NCBI GenBank assembly: GCA_040390855.1
Contig: JAZJXO010000028.1
Span: forward strand, 94,796 to 158,795
Origin: Parvibaculum sp040390855
GTDB lineage: Bacteria > Pseudomonadota > Alphaproteobacteria > Parvibaculales > Parvibaculaceae
Length of the DNA stretch: 64,000 nt
Direction: 5' to 3'
The notes beneath the pieces were generated by a model. That model did no database searches and was not told the DNA's origin. It saw nothing but the letters and a program-made list of their open reading frames with translations. The position numbers and the translations under genes were made by a program. Below, in pieces: positions 7,565-16,298 of this stretch; positions within the stretch are counted from its first letter, which is position 1, and each line of letters starts with the position of its first letter.

Positions 7565-8569
7565 TTAGCGTTGCGGCACCAGCACGATTTTCCCCTTTAC
7601 CTTGCGAGCCGCCATATCATCAAGCGCCTCGGCCACTTCCGAGAACTTGTATTGACGCGACACATGCGGCTTGAGCTTGCCTGCCTTAAAAAAACTCATC
7701 AGCTCTTTCAGATTTTCCTGATGACGCGCGGGTTCGCGACCGGTGAACGCACCCCAGAAGACGCCAACAATCTGGCAGCCTTTGAGAAGCGCAAGGTTCA
7801 GCGGAATTTTCGGGATCGGTCCGGCGGCAAAACCGACGACGAGATAGCGGCCTTCCCAATTTGTCGCGCGCAGAGCGGGCTCGGCATAGTCGCCGCCGAC
7901 GGGATCATAGACAACGTCGGCACCATTGCCGCTTGTAAGTTCTTTGATCTTGTCGGTCAGGGCACGCTGCTGATCTTTGTCGAGCGCGCCTGTGGGATAG
8001 ACAAAACCTTCATCCGCCCCGTGGTCGCGCGCGACTTTGAGTTTGTCTTCTGACGAAACACCTGCGATCACGCGCGCCCCCATCGCCTTGCCGAGTTCGA
8101 CAGCAGCAAGACCGACACCACCAGCCGCGCCGAGCACGAGTAGTGTCTCACCCGGTTTGATCTGCGCACGGTCTTTAAGCGCGTGATGCGACGTGCCGTA
8201 AGTCATCAGGAAAGCCGACGCGGTTACATAATCCATTTCGGGAGGGATCGGCGTCACACGTGCTTCATCCAGCGCGATCTCTTCGGCAAATCCACCCCAG
8301 CCGCAGGAGCCGATCACACGGTCGCCGACTTTGATTTTGGTGACCCCTTCACCGAGCTTCGTCACAATGCCCGCCACTTCGCCGCCCGGCGAGAAAGGCA
8401 ACGGCGGCTTGAATTGATATTTATTTTCAATGATCAGCACATCGGGAAAATTTATCGCGGCGGAGTGGACCTCAAGCAGCACCTGACCCTTTTTGGGTTC
8501 AGGCGAGGGCAGATCTTCGATGACAAGGCTCGACGGCGGACCATATTCCTTGCACAAGACGGCTTTCAT
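7565..8569 (-). CDS. NADPH:quinone oxidoreductase / zinc-independent alcohol dehydrogenase family
   Basis: 334-residue medium-chain reductase of the zeta-crystallin branch. It begins MKAVLCKEYGPP and has the catalytic-domain signature SPGGEVAGIV plus the Rossmann motif VLGAAGGVGLAAVELGKAMGA. It lacks the zinc-ligand cysteine cluster of true alcohol dehydrogenases, and VYDPVGGD matches Qor-type enzymes. It reduces quinones or enones with NADPH in the cytosol. AGGGA precedes the ATG by seven bases. It is the first gene of a three-gene minus-strand run, and the 250 bases upstream probably hold divergent promoters for it and the IalB-like gene. Confidence 0.9.
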   Translation of the reverse strand: MKAVLCKEYGPPSSLVIEDLPSPEPKKGQVLLEVHSAAINFPDVLIIENKYQFKPPLPFSPGGEVAGIVTKLGEGVTKIKVGDRVIGSCGWGGFAEEIALDEARVTPIPPEMDYVTASAFLMTYGTSHHALKDRAQIKPGETLLVLGAAGGVGLAAVELGKAMGARVIAGVSSEDKLKVARDHGADEGFVYPTGALDKDQQRALTDKIKELTSGNGADVVYDPVGGDYAEPALRATNWEGRYLVVGFAAGPIPKIPLNLALLKGCQIVGVFWGAFTGREPARHQENLKELMSFFKAGKLKPHVSRQYKFSEVAEALDDMAARKVKGKIVLVPQR

Positions 8570-8819
8570 GGACGTTCCCTGTTTTTTTTGACGGGCCGCT
8601 CTTTACGGCACCCGTCTCCAGTTAAGTGGATTTGGCTTTGGACAAATAGGTATAGGCGAGATTTACCACATTGCTCCCCCGCCCCGCCATAAAAGCTCGC
8701 AACTTGAAGATGGGAGGGAGGGAACATCCCATTTCACCAAGAGCCGCTGGAATTTGCCGTTTAACGCCGGTAAGGTGGGGTCAAGAACATAAGTCGTCCT
8801 GTGAGCCCACCCCCCCGAC

Positions 8820-9392
8820 ATGCGAGCTTTACTGATGCTGAACCGCACTCTCTCTTTTGCAGTCCCTTTGCTTGTCACCCTTGGCCTGATGACAGGACAG
8901 GCTTTTGTGGCGGGACAGGCCGAGGCCGCAGATGTGCCGAAGCTCCTCGGCAAATTCGACGATTGGGCGGCCTATACCTATGGCACCGGTCGCGACAAGA
9001 TTTGCTATGTCCTGTCGGAACCAAAAAAACAGGAACCGAAATCAGCCACGCGCGGCGACGTCTATTTCATGGTGACGCACCGTCCGGGCCGCAATATCCG
9101 CAATGAAATCAGTATGCGCATCGGCTATCCCTTTGCCGCGACGTCGAAGCCCTTTGCCATGATCGGCAAGGACCGCTTCCAGATGTTCTCCGGCGTCTCA
9201 CAAGGCGGCGAACACCAGAACTGGGCCTGGCTCGACAACACCAAGGACGAAGCCAAGATGGTCAAGGCCTTGCGTGCCGGCTCCGACATGGTGGTCAAAG
9301 GCACCTCCGCCCGCAAAACACTGACCACCGACACCTATTCGCTTAAAGGCAGCGGCTCGGCCCTCAAGAAGATCGACGGGGCCTGCAACTGA
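8820..9392 (+). CDS. IalB-family secreted protein (invasion-associated locus B-like)
   Basis: 190 residues with a clear signal peptide (hydrophobic core at about residues 12-30, ending AGQAEAA). The mature part follows the IalB pattern: FDDWAAYTY, KICYVLSEPKK, RGDVYFMVTHRPG, a mid-domain IGYPF and a C-terminal SLKGSGSALKKIDGAC with the final conserved Cys. These proteins are periplasmic or surface-exposed in alphaproteobacteria. The name comes from Bartonella, but free-living relatives carry them too, so no virulence role should be inferred. An alternative ATG lies 15 bases downstream (MLNRTL). The gene is monocistronic. Confidence 0.88.
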   Translation: MRALLMLNRTLSFAVPLLVTLGLMTGQAFVAGQAEAADVPKLLGKFDDWAAYTYGTGRDKICYVLSEPKKQEPKSATRGDVYFMVTHRPGRNIRNEISMRIGYPFAATSKPFAMIGKDRFQMFSGVSQGGEHQNWAWLDNTKDEAKMVKALRAGSDMVVKGTSARKTLTTDTYSLKGSGSALKKIDGACN

Positions 9393-9530
9393 CGGATTTC
9401 CGGCCCGTTTCTGCGGCATTTGAGCCTGACCGGCCTCTGATTGGCTGAAAAGCCTCCATTTATGTTATGAGAAGCTCATTGACGCCTTCCCTTAACGGAA
9501 GGGCGCGTTTCTGTAACCCGGTTCTGACCT

Positions 9531-10715
9531 ATGGCGACCAGCCTCGACCTTGCACATAAGGCGTCCGACGCTCCCCAGAACATGCCCCGCGTGAGCTTGC
9601 TGGGTCTTGACCGTGTGCAACTGGGCAAGGTTCTGGCTGACGCCGGTGTGCCCGCCCGTGAAATCAAAATGCGTGTCGGCCAAATCTGGAACGGGATTTA
9701 CACCCGCGGCCTTCAGGACTTCTCCGGCATGACGGCGTTGTCGAAAGACCTGCGCATAAAATTCGCCGCCGCGTTTTCACTCGCCCGACCTGAAATCGTG
9801 ACCGAGCAAAAGTCCGTTGACGGTACGCGCAAGTGGTTGCTACGCCTCGTCTCCGACAAGCCCGGTGTACCCGGTCCTGAAGTCGAAGCGGTCTATATCC
9901 CCGAAGAGGGGCGCGGCACGCTCTGCATCTCAAGCCAAGTCGGCTGCACGCTCACCTGCACCTTCTGCCACACCGGCACACAAAAACTCGTGCGCAATCT
10001 CACGGCGGGTGAAATCGTCGGTCAACTGATGGTCGCCCGTGACGCGCTCGGCGAATGGCCGAACTCAGGCCGCAATTCAGACGACCGCATGGTGACGAAC
10101 ATCGTGATGATGGGCATGGGCGAGCCGCTTTACAATTTCGAAAATGTCCGCGCGGCTCTCGACATCATATCGGACGGTGAAGGTTTGTCGCTCTCCAAAC
10201 GCCGCATCACCTTGTCGACATCGGGCGTGGTGCCGGAAATCATCCGCGCAGGCGACGAGATCGGCTCGATGCTCGCCATTTCGCTACATGCGGTGAACGA
10301 CGAAACGCGCAACAAGCTCGTGCCGCTCAACAAGAAATATCCCATCGCCGAATTGCTCGAAGCCTGCCGCAATTATCCCGGCCTCTCCAACGCGCGCCGC
10401 ATCACATTTGAATATGTAATGCTCAAAGGCCTGAACGACAGCATCGAGGATGCGAAGTCACTCGTCCGTCTGCTCAAAGGTATTCCGGCCAAAATCAACC
10501 TTATTCCGTTCAATCCCTGGCCTGGTTCGCCTTACGAATGTTCCGACTGGCCCACGATTGAAAAATTCGCCGACGTTGTGAACCGTGCGGGCTACGCAAG
10601 CCCCGTGCGCACACCTCGCGGTCGCGACATCATGGCGGCCTGCGGACAGCTCAAAAGCGAAACCGTGAAAGCCCGCGCAAGCGACCGGTTTAAAAAGGCC
10701 GAAGCGGAAGCCTAA
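9531..10715 (+). CDS. rlmN: Dual-specificity 23S rRNA/tRNA adenine C2-methyltransferase RlmN
   Basis: A 394-residue radical SAM enzyme that methylates A2503 of 23S rRNA and A37 of some tRNAs. The [4Fe-4S] motif CxxxCxxC is at Cys139, Cys143 and Cys146 (QVGCTLTCTFC). Downstream are MMGMGEPLYNF, the RITLSTSGVVP segment, the ISLHAVND element and the C-terminal catalytic Cys in DIMAACGQL. The N-terminal accessory domain is present, so the protein is full length. An imperfect hairpin (about 9483-9508) lies in the leader. The 3' end overlaps the convergent isomerase gene by four bases. Confidence 0.97.
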   Translation: MATSLDLAHKASDAPQNMPRVSLLGLDRVQLGKVLADAGVPAREIKMRVGQIWNGIYTRGLQDFSGMTALSKDLRIKFAAAFSLARPEIVTEQKSVDGTRKWLLRLVSDKPGVPGPEVEAVYIPEEGRGTLCISSQVGCTLTCTFCHTGTQKLVRNLTAGEIVGQLMVARDALGEWPNSGRNSDDRMVTNIVMMGMGEPLYNFENVRAALDIISDGEGLSLSKRRITLSTSGVVPEIIRAGDEIGSMLAISLHAVNDETRNKLVPLNKKYPIAELLEACRNYPGLSNARRITFEYVMLKGLNDSIEDAKSLVRLLKGIPAKINLIPFNPWPGSPYECSDWPTIEKFADVVNRAGYASPVRTPRGRDIMAACGQLKSETVKARASDRFKKAEAEA

Positions 10716-11308
10716 CTCCTTTTCGCCCACTCAATCGCCACCTCAAGCCGGTCATTGCCCCAGAAGAGTTCTGAACCGACGAAAAAACTCGGTGCACCGA
10801 AAATGCCGCGCGTGATCGCCTCTTCGGTTTGTATTTTGAGACGCGCCTTATTGGCATCGGCATTCGCCCGTTTGATCACGTCGCTCGCATCTTGCCCCAG
10901 CAATGTCAGCAATCCGCTCAACACCGCCTCATCTGAAATATCTTTCTGCTCAGCGAAATTCGCCGTGTAGACCGCACGTGTAAAATCAGCCCCCCAGCCC
11001 TCATCGGCACCGATCAATGTAATGCGCGCCGCCTTCAAGCCGTTTTGGGGAAACCGCACCGGCTCTTTCAAAGCGAGCCCGTCGGCCTCGCAAATACGCG
11101 CCATATCGCGCCACATGTATTGGCCTTTAACAGGATAGATATTGAACGGGCTATCATTCCAGCCTTGCGACCCGAAAATGGGACCAAGAAGAAAGGGCCG
11201 CCAGATAAGCGTGACGCCCGCCGCCTTTGCCAGCCGCTCCACCCGCATCGCGGCAGGATAGGAATAGGTCGAGGCGTAATCAAACCAGAATTCAAGCGTC
11301 ACCGGCAT
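10712..11308 (-). CDS. 2-hydroxychromene-2-carboxylate isomerase-like protein (DsbA/GST-kappa fold)
   Basis: 198 residues. MPVTLEFWFDYASTYSYPAA is the family opening, in which the WFDYASxYSY segment carries the glutathione-contacting serine. RPFLLGPIFGSQGW and GIFGAPSFFVGSELFWGNDRL are also diagnostic. Family members are glutathione-dependent isomerases of aromatic degradation or GST-kappa-like proteins. No naphthalene-pathway genes are nearby, so the substrate is open. The start was moved to the ATG at 11308, where the family homology begins and AGGA lies about nine bases upstream. Confidence 0.88.
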   Translation of the reverse strand: MPVTLEFWFDYASTYSYPAAMRVERLAKAAGVTLIWRPFLLGPIFGSQGWNDSPFNIYPVKGQYMWRDMARICEADGLALKEPVRFPQNGLKAARITLIGADEGWGADFTRAVYTANFAEQKDISDEAVLSGLLTLLGQDASDVIKRANADANKARLKIQTEEAITRGIFGAPSFFVGSELFWGNDRLEVAIEWAKRS

Positions 11309-11512
11309 CTCCCTTTTTCCTAAAGATGGGGGCACCAAACCGCTCTGTCGAGGCTCATTAACCCAAATGAACTTCGCAAAAACGAAGGAAAGACGTTAAA
11401 TCGCAGACCAAATGTCGCGAAAGAGGTGGCCCCCCTCAGCCTCACTTGCCGCCCCTCGCGTTTTGCCTATAGTGCCGCAAAATACGCTTCTGCATTGCAA
11501 ACGGGAACTGAC

Positions 11513-12745
11513 ATGAGCGGCGCGAAAAAAGACGTAAAGAAAGTGGTCCTTGCCTATTCGGGCGGTCTCGACACTTCGGTTATTCTGAAATGGTTGCAGG
11601 AAACCTATGGCTGTGAAGTCGTGACCTTCACGGCCGATCTGGGACAAGGCGAGGAACTCGAACCCGCGCGCAAAAAAGCCGAAATGCTCGGCATCAAGGA
11701 AATCTATATCGACGACCTGCGCGAAGAATTTGTCCGCGACTTCGTCTTCCCGATGTTCCGCGCCAACGCGCTCTATGAAGGTATCTATCTGCTCGGCACC
11801 TCGATCGCGCGTCCGCTGATCGCCAAACGCCAGATCGAAATCGCTGCCATGACCGGTGCTGACGCCGTCTCCCACGGCTCGACCGGCAAGGGCAATGATC
11901 AGGTGCGCTATGAAGTGAGTTACGGCGCACTCAATCCCGACATCAAAATCATCACGCCCTGGCGAGAATGGGATTTGACCTCCCGCACCAAGCTCATCGA
12001 GTTTGCCGAAAAGCACCAGATCCCCGTCGCCAAGGACAAACGCGGCGAAGCTCCCTTCTCGGTTGACGCGAACCTGCTGCACACATCATCCGAAGGCAAA
12101 GCCCTCGAAGACCCGTCGCAGGAAGCACCCGACTTCGTCTATCAGCGCACCGTCTCACCCGAAGACGCACCCGATAAAGCGACCTATATCGAAGTCGGCT
12201 TCGAACACGGCGATGCATCGTCGATCGACGGAGTGAAAATGTCACCCGCGACGCTGCTGACACGCCTCAACGAACTCGGCGGTTCCAACGGCATCGGCCG
12301 TCTCGATCTTGTCGAAAACCGCTATGTCGGCATGAAATCACGCGGCATTTATGAAACACCTGGCGGCACGATCTTGCTTGCTGCCCATCGCGGCATTGAA
12401 TCCATCACACTTGATCGCGGCGCGATGCACCTCAAAGACGAGTTGATGCCGCGCTATGCCGAACTCATCTATAACGGTTTCTGGTTCTCGCCCGAACGCG
12501 AAATGTTGCAGGCCCTGATCGACAAGAGCCAGGAATCTGTCACCGGCACAGTGCGTCTCAAACTCTACAAGGGCAATGTTTCTGTTGTTGGCCGCTCCTC
12601 CCCCTATTCGCTCTACTCGATGGCCCATGTGACCTTCGAAGACGATGCCGGCGCCTATGACCAGACAGACGCCACTGGATTCATCAAACTCAATGCGCTG
12701 CGTCTGCGTTTGCTGGCAGCGCGCAACAAACGGATTAAAGGCTGA
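11513..12745 (+). CDS. argG: Argininosuccinate synthase
   Basis: A 410-residue enzyme joining citrulline and aspartate with ATP to form argininosuccinate, AMP and pyrophosphate. The N-terminal ATP-pyrophosphatase P-loop VLAYSGGLDTSVIL, the citrulline/aspartate segment VSHGSTGKGNDQVRYE and the C-terminal YNGFWFSPE are all present, and the length is normal. The gene ends TGATG, so its last base is the first base of the inorganic pyrophosphatase start codon. This puts the enzyme that removes its product pyrophosphate in the same operon. The promoter is expected in the 175 bases upstream. Confidence 0.98.
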   Translation: MSGAKKDVKKVVLAYSGGLDTSVILKWLQETYGCEVVTFTADLGQGEELEPARKKAEMLGIKEIYIDDLREEFVRDFVFPMFRANALYEGIYLLGTSIARPLIAKRQIEIAAMTGADAVSHGSTGKGNDQVRYEVSYGALNPDIKIITPWREWDLTSRTKLIEFAEKHQIPVAKDKRGEAPFSVDANLLHTSSEGKALEDPSQEAPDFVYQRTVSPEDAPDKATYIEVGFEHGDASSIDGVKMSPATLLTRLNELGGSNGIGRLDLVENRYVGMKSRGIYETPGGTILLAAHRGIESITLDRGAMHLKDELMPRYAELIYNGFWFSPEREMLQALIDKSQESVTGTVRLKLYKGNVSVVGRSSPYSLYSMAHVTFEDDAGAYDQTDATGFIKLNALRLRLLAARNKRIKG

Positions 12746-13278
12746 TGCGTATCGAAGCCATCTCTATCGGCGTCAATCCCCCCGAAGACGTCAATGTCAT
12801 TATCGAAGTGCCCCATGGCGGGCACCCTGTGAAATATGAAATGGATAAAGCGTCGGGCACCCTTTTTGTGGACCGTTTCATTCACACAGCGATGCAGTAC
12901 CCCTCCAATTACGGCTTCATCCCGCACACGCTGTCAGACGATGGCGATCCGGTCGACGTGCTCGTCGTAAGCCGCATTCCCGTAGTACCCGGCGCTGTCG
13001 TGCGTTGCCGCCCCATTGGCGTGTTGATGATGATCGACGAAGCAGGCAAAGACGAAAAGATCATCGCGGTGCCGGTCGAGAAACTGAACCCCTATTACAA
13101 AAATGTGCGCAACTACACGGATTTGCCGGAAGTCTTCATCAAACGCGTCGCGCATTTCTTCGAACATTACAAGGATCTCGAAGAGGGCAAATGGGTGAAG
13201 GTCGAACGCTGGGGCGACGCCGCCGAAGCTGGACGCCTCATCATGGACGGGATCGAAAAGGCAAAGGCCAAAGCCTGA
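12745..13278 (+). CDS. ppa: Inorganic pyrophosphatase (family I)
   Basis: A 177-residue soluble family I pyrophosphatase. Signatures are the substrate-proximal GTLFVDRFIHTAMQYPSNYG, the metal-binding DGDPVDVLV and the C-terminal KRVAHFFEHYKDLE. It hydrolyses PPi to two phosphates. The start codon overlaps the argG stop by one base (TGATG), a strong sign of coupled translation. That is functionally sensible because argininosuccinate synthase releases PPi. It ends before the convergent membrane protein gene. Confidence 0.97.
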   Translation: MRIEAISIGVNPPEDVNVIIEVPHGGHPVKYEMDKASGTLFVDRFIHTAMQYPSNYGFIPHTLSDDGDPVDVLVVSRIPVVPGAVVRCRPIGVLMMIDEAGKDEKIIAVPVEKLNPYYKNVRNYTDLPEVFIKRVAHFFEHYKDLEEGKWVKVERWGDAAEAGRLIMDGIEKAKAKA

Positions 13279-13345
13279 ACCTCACGCATCTATCGAAAAT
13301 AAAATGCAGTACGGATCGAAATGGTCAAAGGCTTCTTCAAACCCC

Positions 13346-14854
13346 TCAAGGCAAAGACCACACCGCCTCGACCCCTAGAACATTGCGCGCCACATCCTGC
13401 GCCAGCTCACCGCCCGCGCGTGCATTGGTGAGCACAATCACACCGGCGTGACGCGCTGGATCCATCACCATCAGGCTTTCAAAACCCATGACAGAGCCTC
13501 GCGCCCAATAGGTCACCGTCGCACCATCGGTGCGCACACCGGACACGAGCGACCAAGACAGATTGGCGCTCACCGGCACGGGATCGGCAAAGAGACGTTC
13601 ACGTGTTTCACGGCTCAGTCTCTCGCCATCCATTAGCGCAATCATAAACCGCGCCATGTCGGGTGCCGTGGTGCGAAAGGAGGTCGCCGCATCCGGCTGC
13701 GGATCACCCTTCAATACGCTCATACGCAAAACCGGCACCGACCATTTGAGTGCCGGATAGAACCCGCCAAGCGCGATGACACCGGCGAGTGCCACGATGA
13801 GCCCTTCGCGACCGCCGCTGCCACGCGTGATGATGCCGTCACGCGCACGGGCAACCCCGATAATGTAGAGGAGGTAATAAGCAAAGCCCGCAAGCAGGAC
13901 GACGACGGTCACACATAGAAGCGTAACACCAATGACAAAGAACGCCGGTATCGCACCAAAGCCCCACCAGACAACAGCGCCCGCAAAGAAGGCCGCGCCG
14001 ACAATCGGCCAGATGAAATCAGATCCTTCGAGACGGCGCTGGAACAAGAACCATGAAATCGCCCAGAAGGCAGCAAGCATGGCAAGAAAGGCGAGCGCAA
14101 AGGGCAGACCGAACAGCATCAGCAGAAAACGCAGCGGCACATAGCCTTGCGCAAGTTGCTCGTCAGGCTGTGCAAGAAAATGCGATTGCGTGAGGCCAAG
14201 CGGAGCAAAGACCTGCGCCTGCATCACCTCTTCAAACGGTGCCGCCCCCACCACTTCCATCACATGCTGAAGATAGAGAAAGCCGCTGCCGGAAAAGCCA
14301 AAGCGGCTCCCCGGCACGAAACCTGTGGCTCGCGAGGGATGCGCCGCATTATCGCCAAGCCCCGATCTGTGCGTCAGCACCTGCCGCAAAGTGATTGCCG
14401 CATTATCGCTCAACCACGGCACATCAAGATCACGCGACAGCGGCGCATCAAGAAAGAGAAGTTTGTCATCCACCATGCGCAAGGCGCCGTAGGCTACCAC
14501 TGGTTCGCCGATCGCCCCCGCTTCAAACAAAGTACCGGGCGTCACCGGCACGTCATTACCCTTGTCAGCCTTGCCGAACGTGCCTGTGTAAACAATCTGA
14601 CCATCGCGCACGATGGCAACGGCCACACCCGGCACATCAAAGCCCTTCATACGGTTCGGCACATAAATGCCGAGCGCGCGGGTCATTTCGTCCTGCGGCC
14701 ATGAAAGCATTCCGCCTGTCGCGCGCGGATCGTCCTGCGAACCGTCAGCGCGCGCAATCTGCGGCCACGCTAACGCAGCAAGTGTCAAAAACAGCAGAAC
14801 AATGAGGCTCTGAAATTGACATGTGCGATCAACAGGTTTCAACCCGGAACGCAC
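13346..14854 (-). CDS. Membrane protein from the serine beta-lactamase-like family with a lost active site
   Basis: About 502 residues from the GTG at 14854. An N-terminal signal or anchor is at about residues 16-36. A beta-lactamase-fold half follows, then four hydrophobic segments (about 242-270, 281-300, 302-335, 351-370), then the C-terminal part of the fold. Fold landmarks persist: VPGVAVAIVRDGQIVY, LRQVLTHRSGLGD, PGSRF, VIVLTNARAGGE. The expected SxxK is AIGE (114-117), the expected YxN is FSG (187-189), and the HxG near residue 450 is replaced by WARGS. The whole active site is missing in an intact frame. The start is uncertain (a TTG at 14842 also fits); a longer reading would run into the divergent YjhX gene and is unlikely. 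Function unknown. Confidence 0.8.
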   Translation of the reverse strand: MRSGLKPVDRTCQFQSLIVLLFLTLAALAWPQIARADGSQDDPRATGGMLSWPQDEMTRALGIYVPNRMKGFDVPGVAVAIVRDGQIVYTGTFGKADKGNDVPVTPGTLFEAGAIGEPVVAYGALRMVDDKLLFLDAPLSRDLDVPWLSDNAAITLRQVLTHRSGLGDNAAHPSRATGFVPGSRFGFSGSGFLYLQHVMEVVGAAPFEEVMQAQVFAPLGLTQSHFLAQPDEQLAQGYVPLRFLLMLFGLPFALAFLAMLAAFWAISWFLFQRRLEGSDFIWPIVGAAFFAGAVVWWGFGAIPAFFVIGVTLLCVTVVVLLAGFAYYLLYIIGVARARDGIITRGSGGREGLIVALAGVIALGGFYPALKWSVPVLRMSVLKGDPQPDAATSFRTTAPDMARFMIALMDGERLSRETRERLFADPVPVSANLSWSLVSGVRTDGATVTYWARGSVMGFESLMVMDPARHAGVIVLTNARAGGELAQDVARNVLGVEAVWSLP

Positions 14855-14993
14855 ATACTCAAGGGAGAGTTGATGTCTGCCTTCGCAGATAAGACGGGCT
14901 TTGTTGCCCCCTTTGACACATCCCGTTGCGCTGTCGTCTGAGCCGTCATGCGCGGCCCGCCTTCTGCAGCTTTTCTTCAAGGCAATTCTTCCC

Positions 14994-15269
14994 ATGCCCG
15001 ACATAGTCATATCTAACATCTCGAAGTTCGAGCAGCGGGTGCTCCATGCGCTCGCGCGAGGCGCGGCCATCCACATCGAAAAAGATAATAAAGGAAAGAT
15101 TGCGGCGGTCATATGCGTGACATGTGAAGACTGGATTTTATCTGGCTGTACACTCGTCACTTTTCAAAATCTGCAGCGCCGCTGCCTGATCGGTTCGAAA
15201 ATGGGTAGCCACGACCCGATCACAAAGGCCGTGCTCGCCGCCGTGCGGGGTCAGACTGGTAACCGCTGA
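14994..15269 (+). CDS. yjhX: YjhX-family (UPF0386) protein, putative toxin
   Basis: A 91-residue protein read from the ATG at 14994. The UPF0386/YjhX pattern is clear: NISKFEQRVLHALARG, then HIEKDNKGKIAAVICVT, DCTL-like SGCTLVTFQNLQRRCLIGS and a C-terminal AVRGQTGNR. In E. coli YjhX is reported as a topoisomerase-inhibiting toxin paired with the GNAT antitoxin YjhQ. Here no acetyltransferase gene is adjacent, so it stands alone. It is divergent from the membrane pseudo-hydrolase and runs into the convergent aldo/keto reductase with eight bases between. Family membership is confident from the motif order; toxin activity is only inferred. Confidence 0.8.
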   Translation: MPDIVISNISKFEQRVLHALARGAAIHIEKDNKGKIAAVICVTCEDWILSGCTLVTFQNLQRRCLIGSKMGSHDPITKAVLAAVRGQTGNR

Positions 15270-15277
15270 ACCGACCA

Positions 15278-16288
15278 TCAGATGGGTGCATCAAGCGGCA
15301 GACGGGGAAGCTGACGACGAAGGCCAAGGGCTTCGATGCGCGCAAGTGTCTCTGCATCCAGCGGCCCGCGAGCTTCGGCATCAAGGGCAACCCTGAGTTC
15401 GGCACGGTTTTTGACGCCCAGCACCAGCGTATCGACCCCGTCGATAGTGAGCGCATAGGCGTGCGCAAGCTCCGCCGGATCGCGGCCAAGCTCGGCGGCC
15501 AAAGCACGATAGGGGGCGGCTTTGACAAAATCCTGCTGTTCAGGATGGTCATCCTTGAGCGGACGATCAAGGGCGGCCGTCAGAGCACCTGCCTGCACTG
15601 CGCGGATACCCATAACACCGACGTCATTGTTGACCGCTGTGCGGATGATGTTGCGCGCCTCAACCGGCTCTTCAAAGCGACGGATCGCACCGGCGCTATC
15701 AAGCAGATTGGTGATCGCCTGAGCGACTTGCGGTTTCGGGTCCGCTCTCAGCGCTTCCATGATCGAGCGCGGCAAGCCGATGCCGGTGATGCCCCACGCG
15801 CCGATAAGACCTTTAGCTTTCAGGTTTTCAAAAGCCGGTGCGATTTCGCCTTCATAGACGGACCATGGCACAGTGCCGTAGGTTTTGTAGTCGCCCTCAT
15901 CCTCGTAACGGTAGTCGTCGGGATGAATGTTGGAGTGAAGGAAAAAGACATCCGCCTGTTCGCGCTTCAACGTCTTGAGACTCTGCACAACGGAGGCTTC
16001 AAGCCGTCCGGCGATATTTGAAAAATGCCGCGAACCGAGCATATTTTTCGTCGTCACACGCACGCCGTCTGGCCATTTGCCATCAAAGGCTTCGCCGACA
16101 ACGGCTTCGGCTTCGCCGCGTCCGTAAAGCGGCGCGAGATCAAGCAGCGTGATGCCGCTATCAACCGCAAGACGCACTGTAGCCACCGCTTCCTCGCGCG
16201 TTGTCTCGCCCCAGACTTGTCCCAGACCACCGCCGCCAAGCGTCAAAGCACTGACAGGCCAGAGAGTGCCGAGCTTGCGCATTTCCAT
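15278..16288 (-). CDS. Aldo/keto reductase family oxidoreductase
   Basis: 336 residues, starting MEMRKLGTLWPVSALTLGGG. Catalytic elements are the Asp and Tyr in LLDLAPLYGRGEAE, Lys in VTTKNMLG and His in VFFLHSNIH; a C-terminal LVLGVKNRAEL segment fits cofactor binding. AGGA lies eight bases before the chosen ATG at 16288. It resembles the subset of AKRs in bacterial sugar or aldehyde metabolism (L-fucose dehydrogenase/pyridoxal-reductase-like), but the substrate cannot be fixed. It follows folD by 10 bases on the minus strand, so it is likely the last gene of yggT-DUF167-folD-AKR. Confidence 0.87.
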   Translation of the reverse strand: MEMRKLGTLWPVSALTLGGGGLGQVWGETTREEAVATVRLAVDSGITLLDLAPLYGRGEAEAVVGEAFDGKWPDGVRVTTKNMLGSRHFSNIAGRLEASVVQSLKTLKREQADVFFLHSNIHPDDYRYEDEGDYKTYGTVPWSVYEGEIAPAFENLKAKGLIGAWGITGIGLPRSIMEALRADPKPQVAQAITNLLDSAGAIRRFEEPVEARNIIRTAVNNDVGVMGIRAVQAGALTAALDRPLKDDHPEQQDFVKAAPYRALAAELGRDPAELAHAYALTIDGVDTLVLGVKNRAELRVALDAEARGPLDAETLARIEALGLRRQLPRLPLDAPI

Positions 16289-16298
16289 ATGAGGATTC

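Noticed and set aside
14855..15160. N-terminal extension of the membrane pseudo-hydrolase
   Set aside because: The frame is open but lies over the divergent YjhX gene and puts about 100 residues before the signal peptide, so the shorter start is preferred.
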